The notes beneath the pieces were generated by a model, which had not been told where the DNA came from, did not search any database, and was given only the letters and a program-made list of their open reading frames with translations. A program made the position numbers and the translations under genes. Source: Hymenobacter sp. UV11 (lineage in GTDB: Bacteria; Bacteroidota; Bacteroidia; Cytophagales; Hymenobacteraceae). Taken from it: a stretch of DNA of 64,000 nucleotides. Every line of letters starts with the position of its first letter. Position 1 is the first letter of the stretch. The stretch covers positions 62,001 through 126,000 of the forward strand of contig NZ_SRII01000012.1 of assembly GCF_004684095.1 (NCBI RefSeq), in the 5' to 3' direction. This document shows positions 17,121 to 25,901 of this stretch, in pieces.

Positions 17121-18485
17121 ATGGGCGTCCTCCTCGTGTATTTGCTGAAGGCCAACGTGGTGCTGGCCTTCTTCGCGCTGGCCTACTACGGGCTGCTGCG
17201 CCGGCTCACCTTCTTTGGCCTGAACCGCGCCTACCTGCTGGGGGCGCTGCTGTTTGCGGCCGTGTACCCGGCCCTGCCGGTGCCGGCGCTGCTGCCCGCC
17301 GAAGCGGGGCTGGCCATCCCGGTGGCCATCAGCCAGCCGGTGCCGCTCCGCCTGGCCAGCTTCTCGCCAGCCGGCGCGGGCACGGCCTGGCTGGTCATCA
17401 TGGTGGCCAATGTATATGCGGCCGGCGCGGTTTTGCTGCTGCTGCGCCTGCTGGGCCAGCTGCTGAGCCTGGCACGGGTGCGGCTACGCTCGCGGCCAGC
17501 CGTGGTGCTGGGCCAGCCGGTGCGGGTGCTGGCGGGCGCGGGCGGGCCGTTCTCGTTCGGCCGCACTATCTACCTGAGTGAGAGTAGCCTGGCTGACCCG
17601 GCCGCCCTACCCCCCGCCCTGCGCCACGAGCAGGCCCACGTGCGCCAGTGGCATACCCTGGATGTGCTAGTGACCCAGCTGGCCACCGCCCTGGCCTGGG
17701 CCAACCCGGCTGCCTGGCTGCTGCGCCGCGCCGTGCTCGACAACCTCGAATACCTGGCCGACCAGGCCGCCCTGCGCACTGGCCTCGACCGCCGCGCCTA
17801 TCAGTACAGCTTGCTGCACCAGCAGCCGGGCGGCGTGCCGGCCCCGGCCCTGGCCTTTCATTTCTCCTTTCTCACCCTCAAAAACCGCATCACCATGCTC
17901 AACCAACCCGCTTCTACCACCGCCCAGCTGGGCCGCTACCTACTGGCCGCGCCACTCGTGGTGGCGCTAACCCTGGGCTACGCCGGGGCGCGCGCCCAAA
18001 CTGCGCCGGCTACTGCGCAACCAACTGTTTATCACCCAAATATTCCGGATAATGCCCTGTATTACCTGGATGGCCAGCCCAGCAGCAAGCAGGCCATGGG
18101 GGAACTTCCCGCAACCACTATTTTCGACATGGAAATCATCCAAGATGAGCCAGCTAAGATTAAGCGGGTTTTTGGGAATACCACGGCGACCAGCGCTGTT
18201 ATCATCACTACAAAGGATAATGCCAACCAGCCGGCCGTGCTGGCCCTGCGTGAGAAGGCCGACTTGGGCTCGGCCTACGTGTACACCCCGGCGCAGGTGA
18301 ATGCGGTGGTACCCAAGGCGCTGGCCTATATCACCGACCACTACCCCGATGCGCGGCTGAGCGGCCAGGTAATGGAGATGAAGAAAAAAAGCACCAGCGC
18401 CGTGAAATACCAGGTGCAGCTGGTGCGGGGCAAGCGGCCGTTCTACGTCTATTTCTCGCCGCAAGGCGATTTTCTGGGCGAGTAA
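17121..18485 (+). CDS. M56 (BlaR1-type) membrane metallopeptidase sensor
   Basis: A 454-aa protein with N-terminal helices (about 5-30, 35-55, 90-115), then the cytoplasmic gluzincin domain with HEQAH (HExxH, about 170) and downstream NLEYLADQAAL supplying the third zinc ligand. A fourth helix (about 270-290) follows MLNQPASTTAQLGRYLLAAP. The C-terminal extracytoplasmic part (about 300-454) is not a penicillin-binding domain but a short segment containing YLDGQPSS and AVIITTKD, reminiscent of TonB-plug-like YVDG...IIITTK motifs. By family it cleaves the BlaI repressor on stimulus. The partial duplicate downstream (18584) resembles this end. Confidence 0.87.
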   Translation: MGVLLVYLLKANVVLAFFALAYYGLLRRLTFFGLNRAYLLGALLFAAVYPALPVPALLPAEAGLAIPVAISQPVPLRLASFSPAGAGTAWLVIMVANVYAAGAVLLLLRLLGQLLSLARVRLRSRPAVVLGQPVRVLAGAGGPFSFGRTIYLSESSLADPAALPPALRHEQAHVRQWHTLDVLVTQLATALAWANPAAWLLRRAVLDNLEYLADQAALRTGLDRRAYQYSLLHQQPGGVPAPALAFHFSFLTLKNRITMLNQPASTTAQLGRYLLAAPLVVALTLGYAGARAQTAPATAQPTVYHPNIPDNALYYLDGQPSSKQAMGELPATTIFDMEIIQDEPAKIKRVFGNTTATSAVIITTKDNANQPAVLALREKADLGSAYVYTPAQVNAVVPKALAYITDHYPDARLSGQVMEMKKKSTSAVKYQVQLVRGKRPFYVYFSPQGDFLGE

Positions 18486-18583
18486 TCAGAAGTCAATCTT
18501 CTTTCCAGTTACTTGATAGCCAGTAAATTGGTCTGACGTAGTTTTTCATTGCCTTGACTCACCCTTTAAAATCTCCATTTTCC

Positions 18584-19147
18584 ATGTTTACCCAACTCGC
18601 TTCGACTACCCGCTCGCTGGGCTGCTACCTGCTGGCAGCGCCTTTACTCCTAGCCTTGGTACTGAACTCGTCATGCGCGCAGAAAGTAGTGGCTCCCGTA
18701 CCCACCGCCACGGTTGCAAATAGCCAAGCCACCAAAATGCCCACGGCTATTATCTACGTTGATGGCCAGCGCCAAGACTCCACCGCCCTGCGCAAAATTA
18801 ACCCTGCTGATATTGCCAGTATAAATGTGGTGAAGGGGGAAGCTGCCCGTGCGTATGCTCCGACTGCTGATAAGCAAGGAATTATCTTCGTAACTACCAA
18901 GCAGAATCAGGACCGGGCCGACGTGGCGGCTTTCAATAAGTCATTTCCCCTGACGCCCGCCACGCCCGCGCAAAATGCCGCCGTGGCCGCCATTATGGCC
19001 TACATGACCAAAGCCTACCCCACCGCCAGGCTCGAAACGGTGGGCCCGCTGGAGGGAAGCTCTGACCGCTACCGCGCCACCTTCAAGCAAAGCGACCAGC
19101 GGCGGCAGTTGCTGTTCGACGGGCAGGGCCAGCCGGTGAAAGAGTAG
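18584..19147 (+). CDS. Membrane-anchored protein duplicating the C-terminal end of the M56 sensor
   Basis: A 187-aa protein from ATG 18584. Its start MFTQLASTTRSLGCYLLAAP aligns with MLNQPASTTAQLGRYLLAAP inside the preceding M56 protein. It then carries the same layout: a helix, a YVDGQRQ motif (YLDGQPS there), GIIFVTTK (AVIITTK there) and a C-terminal AIMAYMTKAYPTARL (ALAYITDHYPDARL there). So it looks like a duplication of the last helix plus sensor domain, without the peptidase. The signal region ends in LNSSCAQ, possibly a lipobox. A sensing, decoy or partner role is inference. Confidence 0.75.
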   Translation: MFTQLASTTRSLGCYLLAAPLLLALVLNSSCAQKVVAPVPTATVANSQATKMPTAIIYVDGQRQDSTALRKINPADIASINVVKGEAARAYAPTADKQGIIFVTTKQNQDRADVAAFNKSFPLTPATPAQNAAVAAIMAYMTKAYPTARLETVGPLEGSSDRYRATFKQSDQRRQLLFDGQGQPVKE

Positions 19148-19168
19148 CGCAACGCGCCTGCCGCAGCA

Positions 19169-19220
19169 AGCCGAGCACTTTCGCCACTGAAGTATACTTC
19201 AGTGGCGAAAGTGCTCGGCT
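19169..19220. repeat. Perfect 52-bp palindrome with no spacer
   Basis: The two 26-bp halves are exact reverse complements meeting at GAAGTA|TACTTC. There is no T-run beyond it. It lies 22 bp after the stop of the sensor-duplicate gene and before a promoter-like box at 19254. Confidence 0.92.
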
Positions 19221-19253
19221 ACGGTGTTTAAACCGAGCTAACTAGCTTTCCCT

Positions 19254-19261
19254 TACCTTTG
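19254..19261 (+). promoter_or_regulatory. -7 promoter box
   Basis: TACCTTTG matches TAnnTTTG exactly. The next gene starts at 19379, giving a leader of about 110 bases in which I see no structured RNA. Confidence 0.6.
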
Positions 19262-19378
19262 CAGCAAACTGGCTGTTAGCTTTATAATTACGAAAAGCTA
19301 ATAACCTACATTTATTTGCTGAATGGTTGATACTACAAGCGTCTATACTGGCAGGCAATTGCACCCCGACTGCCATTT

Positions 19379-19792
19379 ATGACGCACTATTTGCCGACCG
19401 AGCTACTTGAGCTCACTTATCGGGAAGACCTGGAGCTGCTGATGGGCCGCTGGCACTACCAGCCCGAGCTGGCCGAGCTGGCCGGTGCCTATGAGCGGCT
19501 CTACGATGCTTTTCAGCGCACCCAGGCGCGGCACTGGCTCCAGGATATTCGCTGCCGCACCCTGCCCGACCCGCACACTACGCAGTGGCTGATGTCTGAT
19601 TTTTTTCCGGATGTGGCGCAGCAGCTGGGCCGGCAGCTGCGGGTGGCCTACGTGGTGGGGCCGGCGCTGCGCGGCCTTATTAACGCGGGCCCCGATTTCC
19701 AGCCCCTGTCGGCCTACGCGGGCAAGCCGTCGTTTGTGGTAAATTTTTTTGGCGAAGAACAGGCCGCTATTGCGTGGCTATGCGAAGCCTGA
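19379..19792 (+). CDS. STAS-like small protein, paralogue of the 14476 gene
   Basis: A 137-aa cytoplasmic protein sharing ordered motifs with the 14476 protein: LTYREDLELLMGRW, HWLQDIRCR, QWLMSDFFPDVAQQLG, LRVAYVVGPAL and FFGEEQAAIAWL. No phospho-Ser motif of classical STAS proteins is obvious. Function is unknown. The next gene (DUF4175) is 96 bp downstream on the same strand. Confidence 0.72.
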   Translation: MTHYLPTELLELTYREDLELLMGRWHYQPELAELAGAYERLYDAFQRTQARHWLQDIRCRTLPDPHTTQWLMSDFFPDVAQQLGRQLRVAYVVGPALRGLINAGPDFQPLSAYAGKPSFVVNFFGEEQAAIAWLCEA

Positions 19793-19888
19793 GCGGCGGC
19801 GAACTAGCTGCTACCCCCCCGGCGTTGGCCCAAGCAGGTGTAACTTGTTGCGGCGCGGGCCGCAGCAACGCCCGCCTCCTCTTAGCCT

Positions 19889-22800
19889 ATGACGATGGTA
19901 GCGGACCGGCCGGCGGCAGCCGGGGTTTCTTCGACTGACTTTCCGGCCCTGGCCCAGGTGCGGGCCGAGCTGGATGCCTACAAGCACAAGTTTTACCTGA
20001 GCCTGCTGGTGCGCGGCGGCCTGGTGGCGGCGGCCCTGCTGCTGAGCTTGTTCGTGGTGTTCAACACCCTGGAGTATTTTCTGTACCTGCCGCCAGCGGT
20101 GCGGGCGGGGCTGCTGTTTGGCTTCCTGGCCCTGGTGGTGTACGCGGTGGGCCGCTGGCTGTGGCAGCCGCTGGCCGCGCTGGCCAACCTGCGCCGCTTG
20201 CTCAGCGATGAGCAGGCCGCCCGCCAGGTGGGCGACTTGTTTCCGCAGGTGCAGGACCGCCTCCTGAATGCCCTCCAGCTGCAAGGCCAGGCCCGCGGCA
20301 ACGAGCTGCTGCTGGCCAGCCTGGAGCAGCGCGCCGCCCAGCTGCAAGGCGTATCGTTTGCGCAGGGCATTGATATTCAGCAGCAAAGCCGGCCGCTGTG
20401 GAAGTACGTGCTACCCCCCCTGGCGGTGCTGCTGCTGGCGCTGGCGTTTTTTCCGAGCTTCATTACCCAGCCCACCAGCCGCATCTGGCACTACCAGCGC
20501 CACTACTCGCGGCCCGCGCCGTTCGATTTTGTGGTGAAGAACAAAAACCTGACGGTCTTTAAGGGGGAGAGCTTTACGCTGGATGTGGCTGTGGCCGGCA
20601 AGGCCGTGCCCGCCAGCCTGAGCCTGCTGGCGGCGGGCGGCCCCGAGCGGCCGCTGGCCAAGGTACCAGGCCGGGCCGGCGAGTTTCGCTACACCTTCGA
20701 GCAGCCGGCCAGTGACGTTATGTTTCAGCTCAGCGGCGCGGGCTTCGTGAGCGATGAGTACCACCTCACGGTGCTGGAGCGGCCCGATTTGCGCGACTTC
20801 ACTGTGCGGGTTTCCTACCCCCCCTACACCGGCCGGCCCGCCGAAACCATCCGCAACGGCGGTAACCTGACCGTGCCCGAGGGCAGCCAGCTGCGCTGGG
20901 AATTCAGCACGGCCGCCACCGAGGCGCTGGCCCTGCGCTTCGATAATCCCGCCGAGCTGGTGCAGGCAACTCACCAGGGCGACAGCTTCGTGGCCGAGCG
21001 CCGGGCGCTGCGCTCGCAGCCCTACCTAGTGCAGCTGCGCAACGCGGCCAGCGCCAATGCCAACCCCATCAGCTACCAGCTCACGGTGGTGCCCGACGCC
21101 TATCCCACCCTCACGGTGGAAGCCTTCGCCGACACCACCGCCCAGCGCTACCTGGCCGTGGGCGGCACCGCTACTGATGACTACGGCCTCACGGCCCTGC
21201 GCCTGCACTACGCCGTGTACCGCGGCCAGAGCAAGCAGCCGGCCAGCAGCAGCCAGCGCGCCCTACCCCTGCCCAGCGGCGCGGGCGGCACCTACGCCTA
21301 CACCTGGAACCTGGCCGCGCTGAATTTGCAGCCCGGCGACCGCCTCGAATATTTTGTAGAAGCTGCTGATAACGACGGTATTCATGGCTCGAAGAGCACG
21401 CGCTCGCGGCCCTTGGAATATCGCCTGCCCAGCCGCCGCGAGCTCGATAAGCAGCTGGCTTCGCAGGCCAACTCGGTGGCCAGCCAGCTGAGCTCGGCGG
21501 CCAAGCAGAGCAAGCAATTGGAGCGCGAGCTGGCCCAGAGTCAGGACAAGCTCAAGACCAAGCGCGACATGAGCTTTCAGGACCGCAAGCAGCTCGAAGA
21601 CATGCTCGACCAGAAGCAGCAGCTCGACCAGCAGATGCAGCAAATGCAGCAGAAATTTGAGCAGTTGCAAAAGCAGCAGGACCAGCAGAGCCCCAAAAGC
21701 GAGGAGATGGCCAAGAAGGCCGAGGAGTTGAAAAAGCTGATGAACGACCTGCTCGACCCCGAAACCAAGAAGCTCTACGACAAGCTGCAAAAGCTGCTGG
21801 AGCAGCAAAAGCAGCCCGACGCCGAGATGCAGAAGCTGCTCGCTCAGCTCGAAAACAAGGAAAATACCTTGCAGAAAGAGCTGGACCGCGCCCTCGAAAT
21901 GTTCAAACAAATGCAGTTTGAGCAAAAGGCCGAGCAAACCGCCGACCGCCTGGAGCAGCTAGCTAAGGAAGAAGAAAAGCTGGCCGAAAAAACCGCCGAG
22001 AACGACAAGGAAAACCCCGCCAACCAGCTCAACAACAAGGAACAAAACGCCAAGAACCAGGAACTTCAAAAAGAGCAGACCCAGAAGCGCCAGGAGTTTG
22101 AGGAGCTGAAGAAAGACATGGCCGACCTCAAGCAGCAGGACAAGGAAATGGGCGACCAGAACGACATGGACGAGCAGAAGCCCGACCAGCAGCAAACCGA
22201 CCAGGACATGCAGGACGGCGAGCAGCAGCTGAGCAAAAACCAGAACAAGAAAGCCAGCCAGAGCCAAAAAGCTGCCGCCGAGCGGATGAAGAAAATGGCC
22301 AAGAAGATGAAGGACCAGATGAGCGACGACGAGCAGCAGAAGGCCCAGCAAAACATCGACGACCTGCGCGACATCCTCGACAACCTGGTCACGCTCAGCT
22401 TCGACCAGGAGAAATTGATGAAGGACTTCCGGGCCGTGGACCAGAGCGACCCGCGCTTTGTGCAACTGGGCCAAACGCAGCGCAAACTGCGCGACGACGC
22501 CAAAATTATCCAGGACTCGCTCTACGCCCTGGCCAAGCGCGAGCCGCGCATTCAGAGCTTCGTGACCCGCGAGGTGGGCGAGATGAATGGCCGCATGGAC
22601 GAGTCATTGACCCACATTAAGCAGCGCGATGTGCCCCGCGCCACCGCCACCGAGCAGCAGGCCATGACCAGCGTCAACAACTTGGCCCTCATGCTCTCCG
22701 ATGCCCTCAAGCAGATGCAGCAGGACTTGCAGCAGATGCAGGGCAAGGGCCAGGGGCCGCCCCAGCCCGGCAGCGGCAAGGGTAAGAAAAAAGGCAAGGG

Positions 22801-23380
22801 CAGCTCGCCCGGCCCCGGCAGCCTGGGCAAGATGCAGCAGCAGCTCAACGACCAGATTCAGCAGCTGCAGCAGAGCGGCAAAACCGGCCGCGCCCTCTCG
22901 CAGGAGCTGGCCCGCCTGGCCGGCCAGCAGCAGATGCTGCGCCAGGCCATGCAGCAAATGGACCGCGGCCAGCCCGGCGGCAAACCGGGGGGTAAGGATG
23001 GCAAGGCAGGCGGCAAGGATGGCAAAGAAGGCGAAAAGGACGGCCAGGGCGGCGGCGGCAACGCCGCCGAGATGAAGAAAATGATGGAGCAGACCGAAAC
23101 CGACCTCGTTAACAAGCGCCTCACCGAGGAAACCATTCAGCGCCAGCGCCAGATACTGACGCGCCTGCTCGAAGCCGAAAAATCGGCCCGCGAGCGCGAC
23201 CAGGATACCAAGCGCGAGGCCCAGGCCGCTCAAAACCACTCGCCCGTATTTCCGCCCGCGTTCAACAAGTACAAGCCCGCCGGCCAGGAGCAGCAAACCG
23301 AAATGCTGCGCCGCCAGCAACCCACCCTCACACCTTATTATCAGCAGAAAGTAAGTGAATATTTCCAAAAAACCCGGTAG
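19889..23380 (+). CDS. DUF4175-type large coiled-coil membrane protein
   Basis: A 1163-aa protein. N-terminal helices lie around residues 43-62, 68-90 and 170-190. A beta-rich extracytoplasmic part (about 210-510) contains VSYPPYTGRPAETIRNGGNL. A very long Gln/Lys/Glu-rich coiled coil follows (about 515-830), then a Gly/Lys/Pro-rich low-complexity tract and another Gln-rich helix region to the end. This layout fits the DUF4175 family found in Bacteroidota; its function is not established. It precedes the RsbW-like and ybeY genes on the same strand. Confidence 0.8.
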   Translation: MTMVADRPAAAGVSSTDFPALAQVRAELDAYKHKFYLSLLVRGGLVAAALLLSLFVVFNTLEYFLYLPPAVRAGLLFGFLALVVYAVGRWLWQPLAALANLRRLLSDEQAARQVGDLFPQVQDRLLNALQLQGQARGNELLLASLEQRAAQLQGVSFAQGIDIQQQSRPLWKYVLPPLAVLLLALAFFPSFITQPTSRIWHYQRHYSRPAPFDFVVKNKNLTVFKGESFTLDVAVAGKAVPASLSLLAAGGPERPLAKVPGRAGEFRYTFEQPASDVMFQLSGAGFVSDEYHLTVLERPDLRDFTVRVSYPPYTGRPAETIRNGGNLTVPEGSQLRWEFSTAATEALALRFDNPAELVQATHQGDSFVAERRALRSQPYLVQLRNAASANANPISYQLTVVPDAYPTLTVEAFADTTAQRYLAVGGTATDDYGLTALRLHYAVYRGQSKQPASSSQRALPLPSGAGGTYAYTWNLAALNLQPGDRLEYFVEAADNDGIHGSKSTRSRPLEYRLPSRRELDKQLASQANSVASQLSSAAKQSKQLERELAQSQDKLKTKRDMSFQDRKQLEDMLDQKQQLDQQMQQMQQKFEQLQKQQDQQSPKSEEMAKKAEELKKLMNDLLDPETKKLYDKLQKLLEQQKQPDAEMQKLLAQLENKENTLQKELDRALEMFKQMQFEQKAEQTADRLEQLAKEEEKLAEKTAENDKENPANQLNNKEQNAKNQELQKEQTQKRQEFEELKKDMADLKQQDKEMGDQNDMDEQKPDQQQTDQDMQDGEQQLSKNQNKKASQSQKAAAERMKKMAKKMKDQMSDDEQQKAQQNIDDLRDILDNLVTLSFDQEKLMKDFRAVDQSDPRFVQLGQTQRKLRDDAKIIQDSLYALAKREPRIQSFVTREVGEMNGRMDESLTHIKQRDVPRATATEQQAMTSVNNLALMLSDALKQMQQDLQQMQGKGQGPPQPGSGKGKKKGKGSSPGPGSLGKMQQQLNDQIQQLQQSGKTGRALSQELARLAGQQQMLRQAMQQMDRGQPGGKPGGKDGKAGGKDGKEGEKDGQGGGGNAAEMKKMMEQTETDLVNKRLTEETIQRQRQILTRLLEAEKSARERDQDTKREAQAAQNHSPVFPPAFNKYKPAGQEQQTEMLRRQQPTLTPYYQQKVSEYFQKTR

Positions 23381-23509
23381 GTAAACCGCAACCTTACTTC
23401 TAGTCGTACGTAGAGGCGGGTTGCTACCTTTTCTGATTAGGCCGTATTGCGCCAAGTGGCCGAAAACCACTGCACTACAAGATTAGCTGCATTTTCGCCC
23501 GTCGTTTTC

Positions 23510-23517
23510 TACTTTTG
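23510..23517 (+). promoter_or_regulatory. -7 promoter box of the rsbW-like/ybeY unit
   Basis: TACTTTTG matches TAnnTTTG and lies 45 bp before the ATG at 23563. Confidence 0.6.
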
Positions 23518-23562
23518 CCGTTCCGCTTACTGCCTGCTCCCTTATTTACTCGCACTTCCTGT

Positions 23563-23997
23563 ATGAAGCAAGTTAAAATTCAGATTCCATCGCTCGTGGA
23601 AAACATCCGCGTCGTGGAGAGCTTCATTGACAACTCCAAAGACACGTTCCAGATTGAGGATGATATCTATGGAAACATAATGGTAGCGGTGACGGAAGCG
23701 GTAAACAACGCCATTCGTCACGGCAATAAGTTCGACAAAGACAAGAACGTGTACCTCTCGCTCTACGTGAACCCGAATCAGCTCAAGTTTGAGATTGAGG
23801 ACGAAGGCGCTGGCTTTGACTTCACTAACCTCGACGACCCCACGGCGCCCGAAAACCTGGAGAACCCTGGCGGGCGCGGTATTTTTCTCATCCGCCACTT
23901 GGCCGATGAGGTCGAATTCAGCAAGGATGGCCGCCGCCTGGAGCTAACCTTTGCCCTGCACCCTAGCACCGAAACCACCGAGCAAGCCGCCGCATGA
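23563..23997 (+). CDS. RsbW-like ATP-binding protein (HATPase_c_2)
   Basis: A 144-aa GHKL ATPase of the anti-sigma-factor/serine-kinase type. The N-box is VTEAVNNAIRHGN (about 43-55), the G1 box is IEDEGAGFDF and the G2 box is NPGGRGIFLIRHLADEV. It lacks a histidine-kinase dimerisation domain. By family it would phosphorylate STAS antagonists or bind a sigma factor; the window has several STAS-like proteins but none adjacent. The upstream in-frame start at 23515 crosses the promoter region and is rejected. It overlaps ybeY by 4 bp (ATGA), so the two are co-translated. Confidence 0.88.
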   Translation: MKQVKIQIPSLVENIRVVESFIDNSKDTFQIEDDIYGNIMVAVTEAVNNAIRHGNKFDKDKNVYLSLYVNPNQLKFEIEDEGAGFDFTNLDDPTAPENLENPGGRGIFLIRHLADEVEFSKDGRRLELTFALHPSTETTEQAAA

Positions 23998-24461
23998 GCG
24001 TAGCTACCACCGCCGGCGTGCGCTATTTTGAGGCGCCCGGCATTGAGTTTGTCGTCGAGGATGTGCCCGAGTTTGGCCTGCACGACGCCGAGGACCTCGT
24101 GGCCTGGGTCGAGCGCATTGCCGTGGTGCACGAGTATCGCATTGCGCAGCTCACGTTCATCTTTTGCTCCGACGACTACCTGCACAAGCTGAACGTGGAA
24201 TACCTCAACCACGACACGCTCACAGATATTATCACCTTTGATAATGCCGACGACGCGGAGGTGCTGGAGGGCGATATCTTCATTAGCGTGGAGCGCGTGG
24301 CTGACAACGCCAAAGACCTGAATATCAGCTTTCGCGACGAGCTGCACCGCGTCATGATTCACGGCGTGCTGCACCTGCTGGGCTACCACGACAAGGACCT
24401 GCTGAGCCAGACGGCCATGCGCCGCAAGGAAGACTACTGCCTGTCGCTGCGCACTTTTTAG
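23994..24461 (+). CDS. ybeY: Endoribonuclease YbeY, rRNA maturation factor
   Basis: A 155-aa metal-dependent RNase for 16S rRNA 3'-end maturation and ribosome quality control. The zinc motif HGVLHLLGYHDKD (H-x3-H-x5-H, about 122-134) is intact, as is the upstream TDIITFDN motif. The start ATG overlaps the stop of the RsbW-like gene. A GGGGGTAG motif follows the stop codon directly. Confidence 0.93.
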   Translation: MSVATTAGVRYFEAPGIEFVVEDVPEFGLHDAEDLVAWVERIAVVHEYRIAQLTFIFCSDDYLHKLNVEYLNHDTLTDIITFDNADDAEVLEGDIFISVERVADNAKDLNISFRDELHRVMIHGVLHLLGYHDKDLLSQTAMRRKEDYCLSLRTF

Positions 24462-24484
24462 GGGGTAGAGCGCCTTTTACCCGC

Positions 24485-25201
24485 ATGAGTATCGCGCTTT
24501 CCCGCCTGCCCGGCGATTTCCTGGATTATTACCTCGGGCAGGGCTACTACCGCATGGGACAGAACCTGTTCACCTGCGAGTTCCTACCCCTCGACAGCGG
24601 CCTGTATACCACGCACTGGCTGCGCCTAGCGGTGGCCCACGTCGCCTACGGCCCCAAGCAGCGGCGCCTGTTCCGGCTCAATGAGCGATTTAAAGTAACC
24701 AGCCGGCCCTTTCAGTTGCGGCCCGAATACGAGGAGCTGTACGCCCGCTATTACCAGTCGATTGATTTCGACGCTAACCCCTCGTTGGCCGACCTGCTGC
24801 TGGAAGGCGGCACACACAACGTATTCGATACCCACGTGCTGGAAGTGCGCGACGGCGAGCGGCTTATTGCGGCCGGCGTTTTCGACAGCGGCACCGATAG
24901 CATCGCGGGCATCGTCAATTTTTACGACCCCGACTACTACAAGCACAGCCTAGGCAAGTACCTGATGCTGCTCAAGCTAGAGCACGCCCGCCGCCACCAG
25001 CTGGCGTATTACTACCCCGGCTACCTGGTGCACAATTACCCCAAGTTCGACTACAAGCTCTTCGCCTGCCCGGCCGCCACGGAGGTATTCAATGCCCGCA
25101 CCCACCAGTGGCGGCTCTTCAATTGGGAAGAAGTAAATCGGCAAGCCGCCGAGCTGCTGGCTGAGCGCCAGGAGCGGGACTTGGCGGAAGAGGCGGAATA
25201 G
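24485..25201 (+). CDS. Arginyl-tRNA--protein transferase-like protein
   Basis: A 238-aa cytoplasmic protein resembling the ATE/Bpt family, which adds amino acids from aminoacyl-tRNA to protein N-termini for degradation. Seen: an N-terminal YYRMGQNLFTCEF, a middle RFKVTSRPFQLRPEYEELYARY, and a GNAT-like C-terminal half with AAGVFDSGTDSIAGIVNFYD, SLGKYLMLLKLEHAR and YYYPGYLVHN. The N-terminal Cys cluster of canonical enzymes is not evident, so activity is uncertain. It lies 23 bp after ybeY and is probably co-transcribed. Confidence 0.72.
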   Translation: MSIALSRLPGDFLDYYLGQGYYRMGQNLFTCEFLPLDSGLYTTHWLRLAVAHVAYGPKQRRLFRLNERFKVTSRPFQLRPEYEELYARYYQSIDFDANPSLADLLLEGGTHNVFDTHVLEVRDGERLIAAGVFDSGTDSIAGIVNFYDPDYYKHSLGKYLMLLKLEHARRHQLAYYYPGYLVHNYPKFDYKLFACPAATEVFNARTHQWRLFNWEEVNRQAAELLAERQERDLAEEAE

Positions 25202-25238
25202 CTTGGCAGATTAGAACGTCATGCTCATCTGGCGTCCG

Positions 25239-25308
25239 CTTGTCGAAGCATCTTGCTCGCTTCGTTGGATTACTACTCCCAACGAAGCGAGCAAGATGCT
25301 TCGACAAG
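25239..25308. repeat. Inverted repeat between the transferase and GNAT genes (GTCATGC family)
   Basis: Perfect 30-bp arms 25239-25268 and 25279-25308 enclose a 10-bp loop. An outer pair GTCATGCT (25218) and AGCATGAC (25312) extends it. The repeat at 42874-42968 has the same outer CGTCATGC and CATCTCGC-like core. Confidence 0.88.
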
Positions 25309-25353
25309 TTCAGCATGACCGTCTGACGAATGCCCACCCCAGCCCTACCCCCC

Positions 25354-25809
25354 ATGCTACGCCTCATCCGCACCTCTTCCGAAAACTCTGATTTTCAGCA
25401 GCTGGTGCAGCTACTCGACCGCGACCTGGCGGCGCGCGACGGCGACGAGGCTACCTTTTACGCCCAATACAACAAGATTAACCTCATTCGCCACGCGGTG
25501 GTGGCCTACGAGGGCGATGAGCCGGTGGGCTGCGGCGCCTTCAAGGAGTTTGGGGCCGACGCGGTGGAAATCAAGCGGATGTATGTGCGGCCCACGCACC
25601 GGCAGCGGGGCGCGGCGCGGGCCGTGCTGACCGAGCTGGAAAGCTGGGCGCAGGAGCTGGGCTACCCCGCCACCGTGCTCGCAACCGGCCGCCGCCAGCC
25701 CGAGGCCATTGCGCTCTACGAGCGCTGCGGCTATGCCGCTACCCCCAACTACGGGCAGTACGTGGGGGTAGCTAATAGCGTGTGTTTCCGCAAGTCGCTG
25801 AGCCAGTAA
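25354..25809 (+). CDS. GNAT-family N-acetyltransferase
   Basis: A 151-aa cytoplasmic protein from ATG 25354; an earlier in-frame ATG at 25330 would add eight residues over the CCTACCCCCC motif. The acetyl-CoA site is visible as VEIKRMYVRPTHRQRGAARAVL (R/Q-x-x-G-x-A type, about 72-93), with a C-terminal ATGRRQPEAIALYERCGY. The substrate is unknown. Confidence 0.82.
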   Translation: MLRLIRTSSENSDFQQLVQLLDRDLAARDGDEATFYAQYNKINLIRHAVVAYEGDEPVGCGAFKEFGADAVEIKRMYVRPTHRQRGAARAVLTELESWAQELGYPATVLATGRRQPEAIALYERCGYAATPNYGQYVGVANSVCFRKSLSQ

Positions 25810-25901
25810 GTGGCGCGCAGCTTTTTGTGGCGAACTTTGTAGGCTGTTTCCGTTGTCCTGCTTCCTGCTAAGCCAACGGACTCCCCTTAGCGCTGCTGCT
25901 T

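Noticed and set aside
22604..23470. Open frame opposite the end of the DUF4175 gene
   Set aside because: Leu/Ala-rich shadow of the Gln/Lys-rich coiled coil on the other strand.
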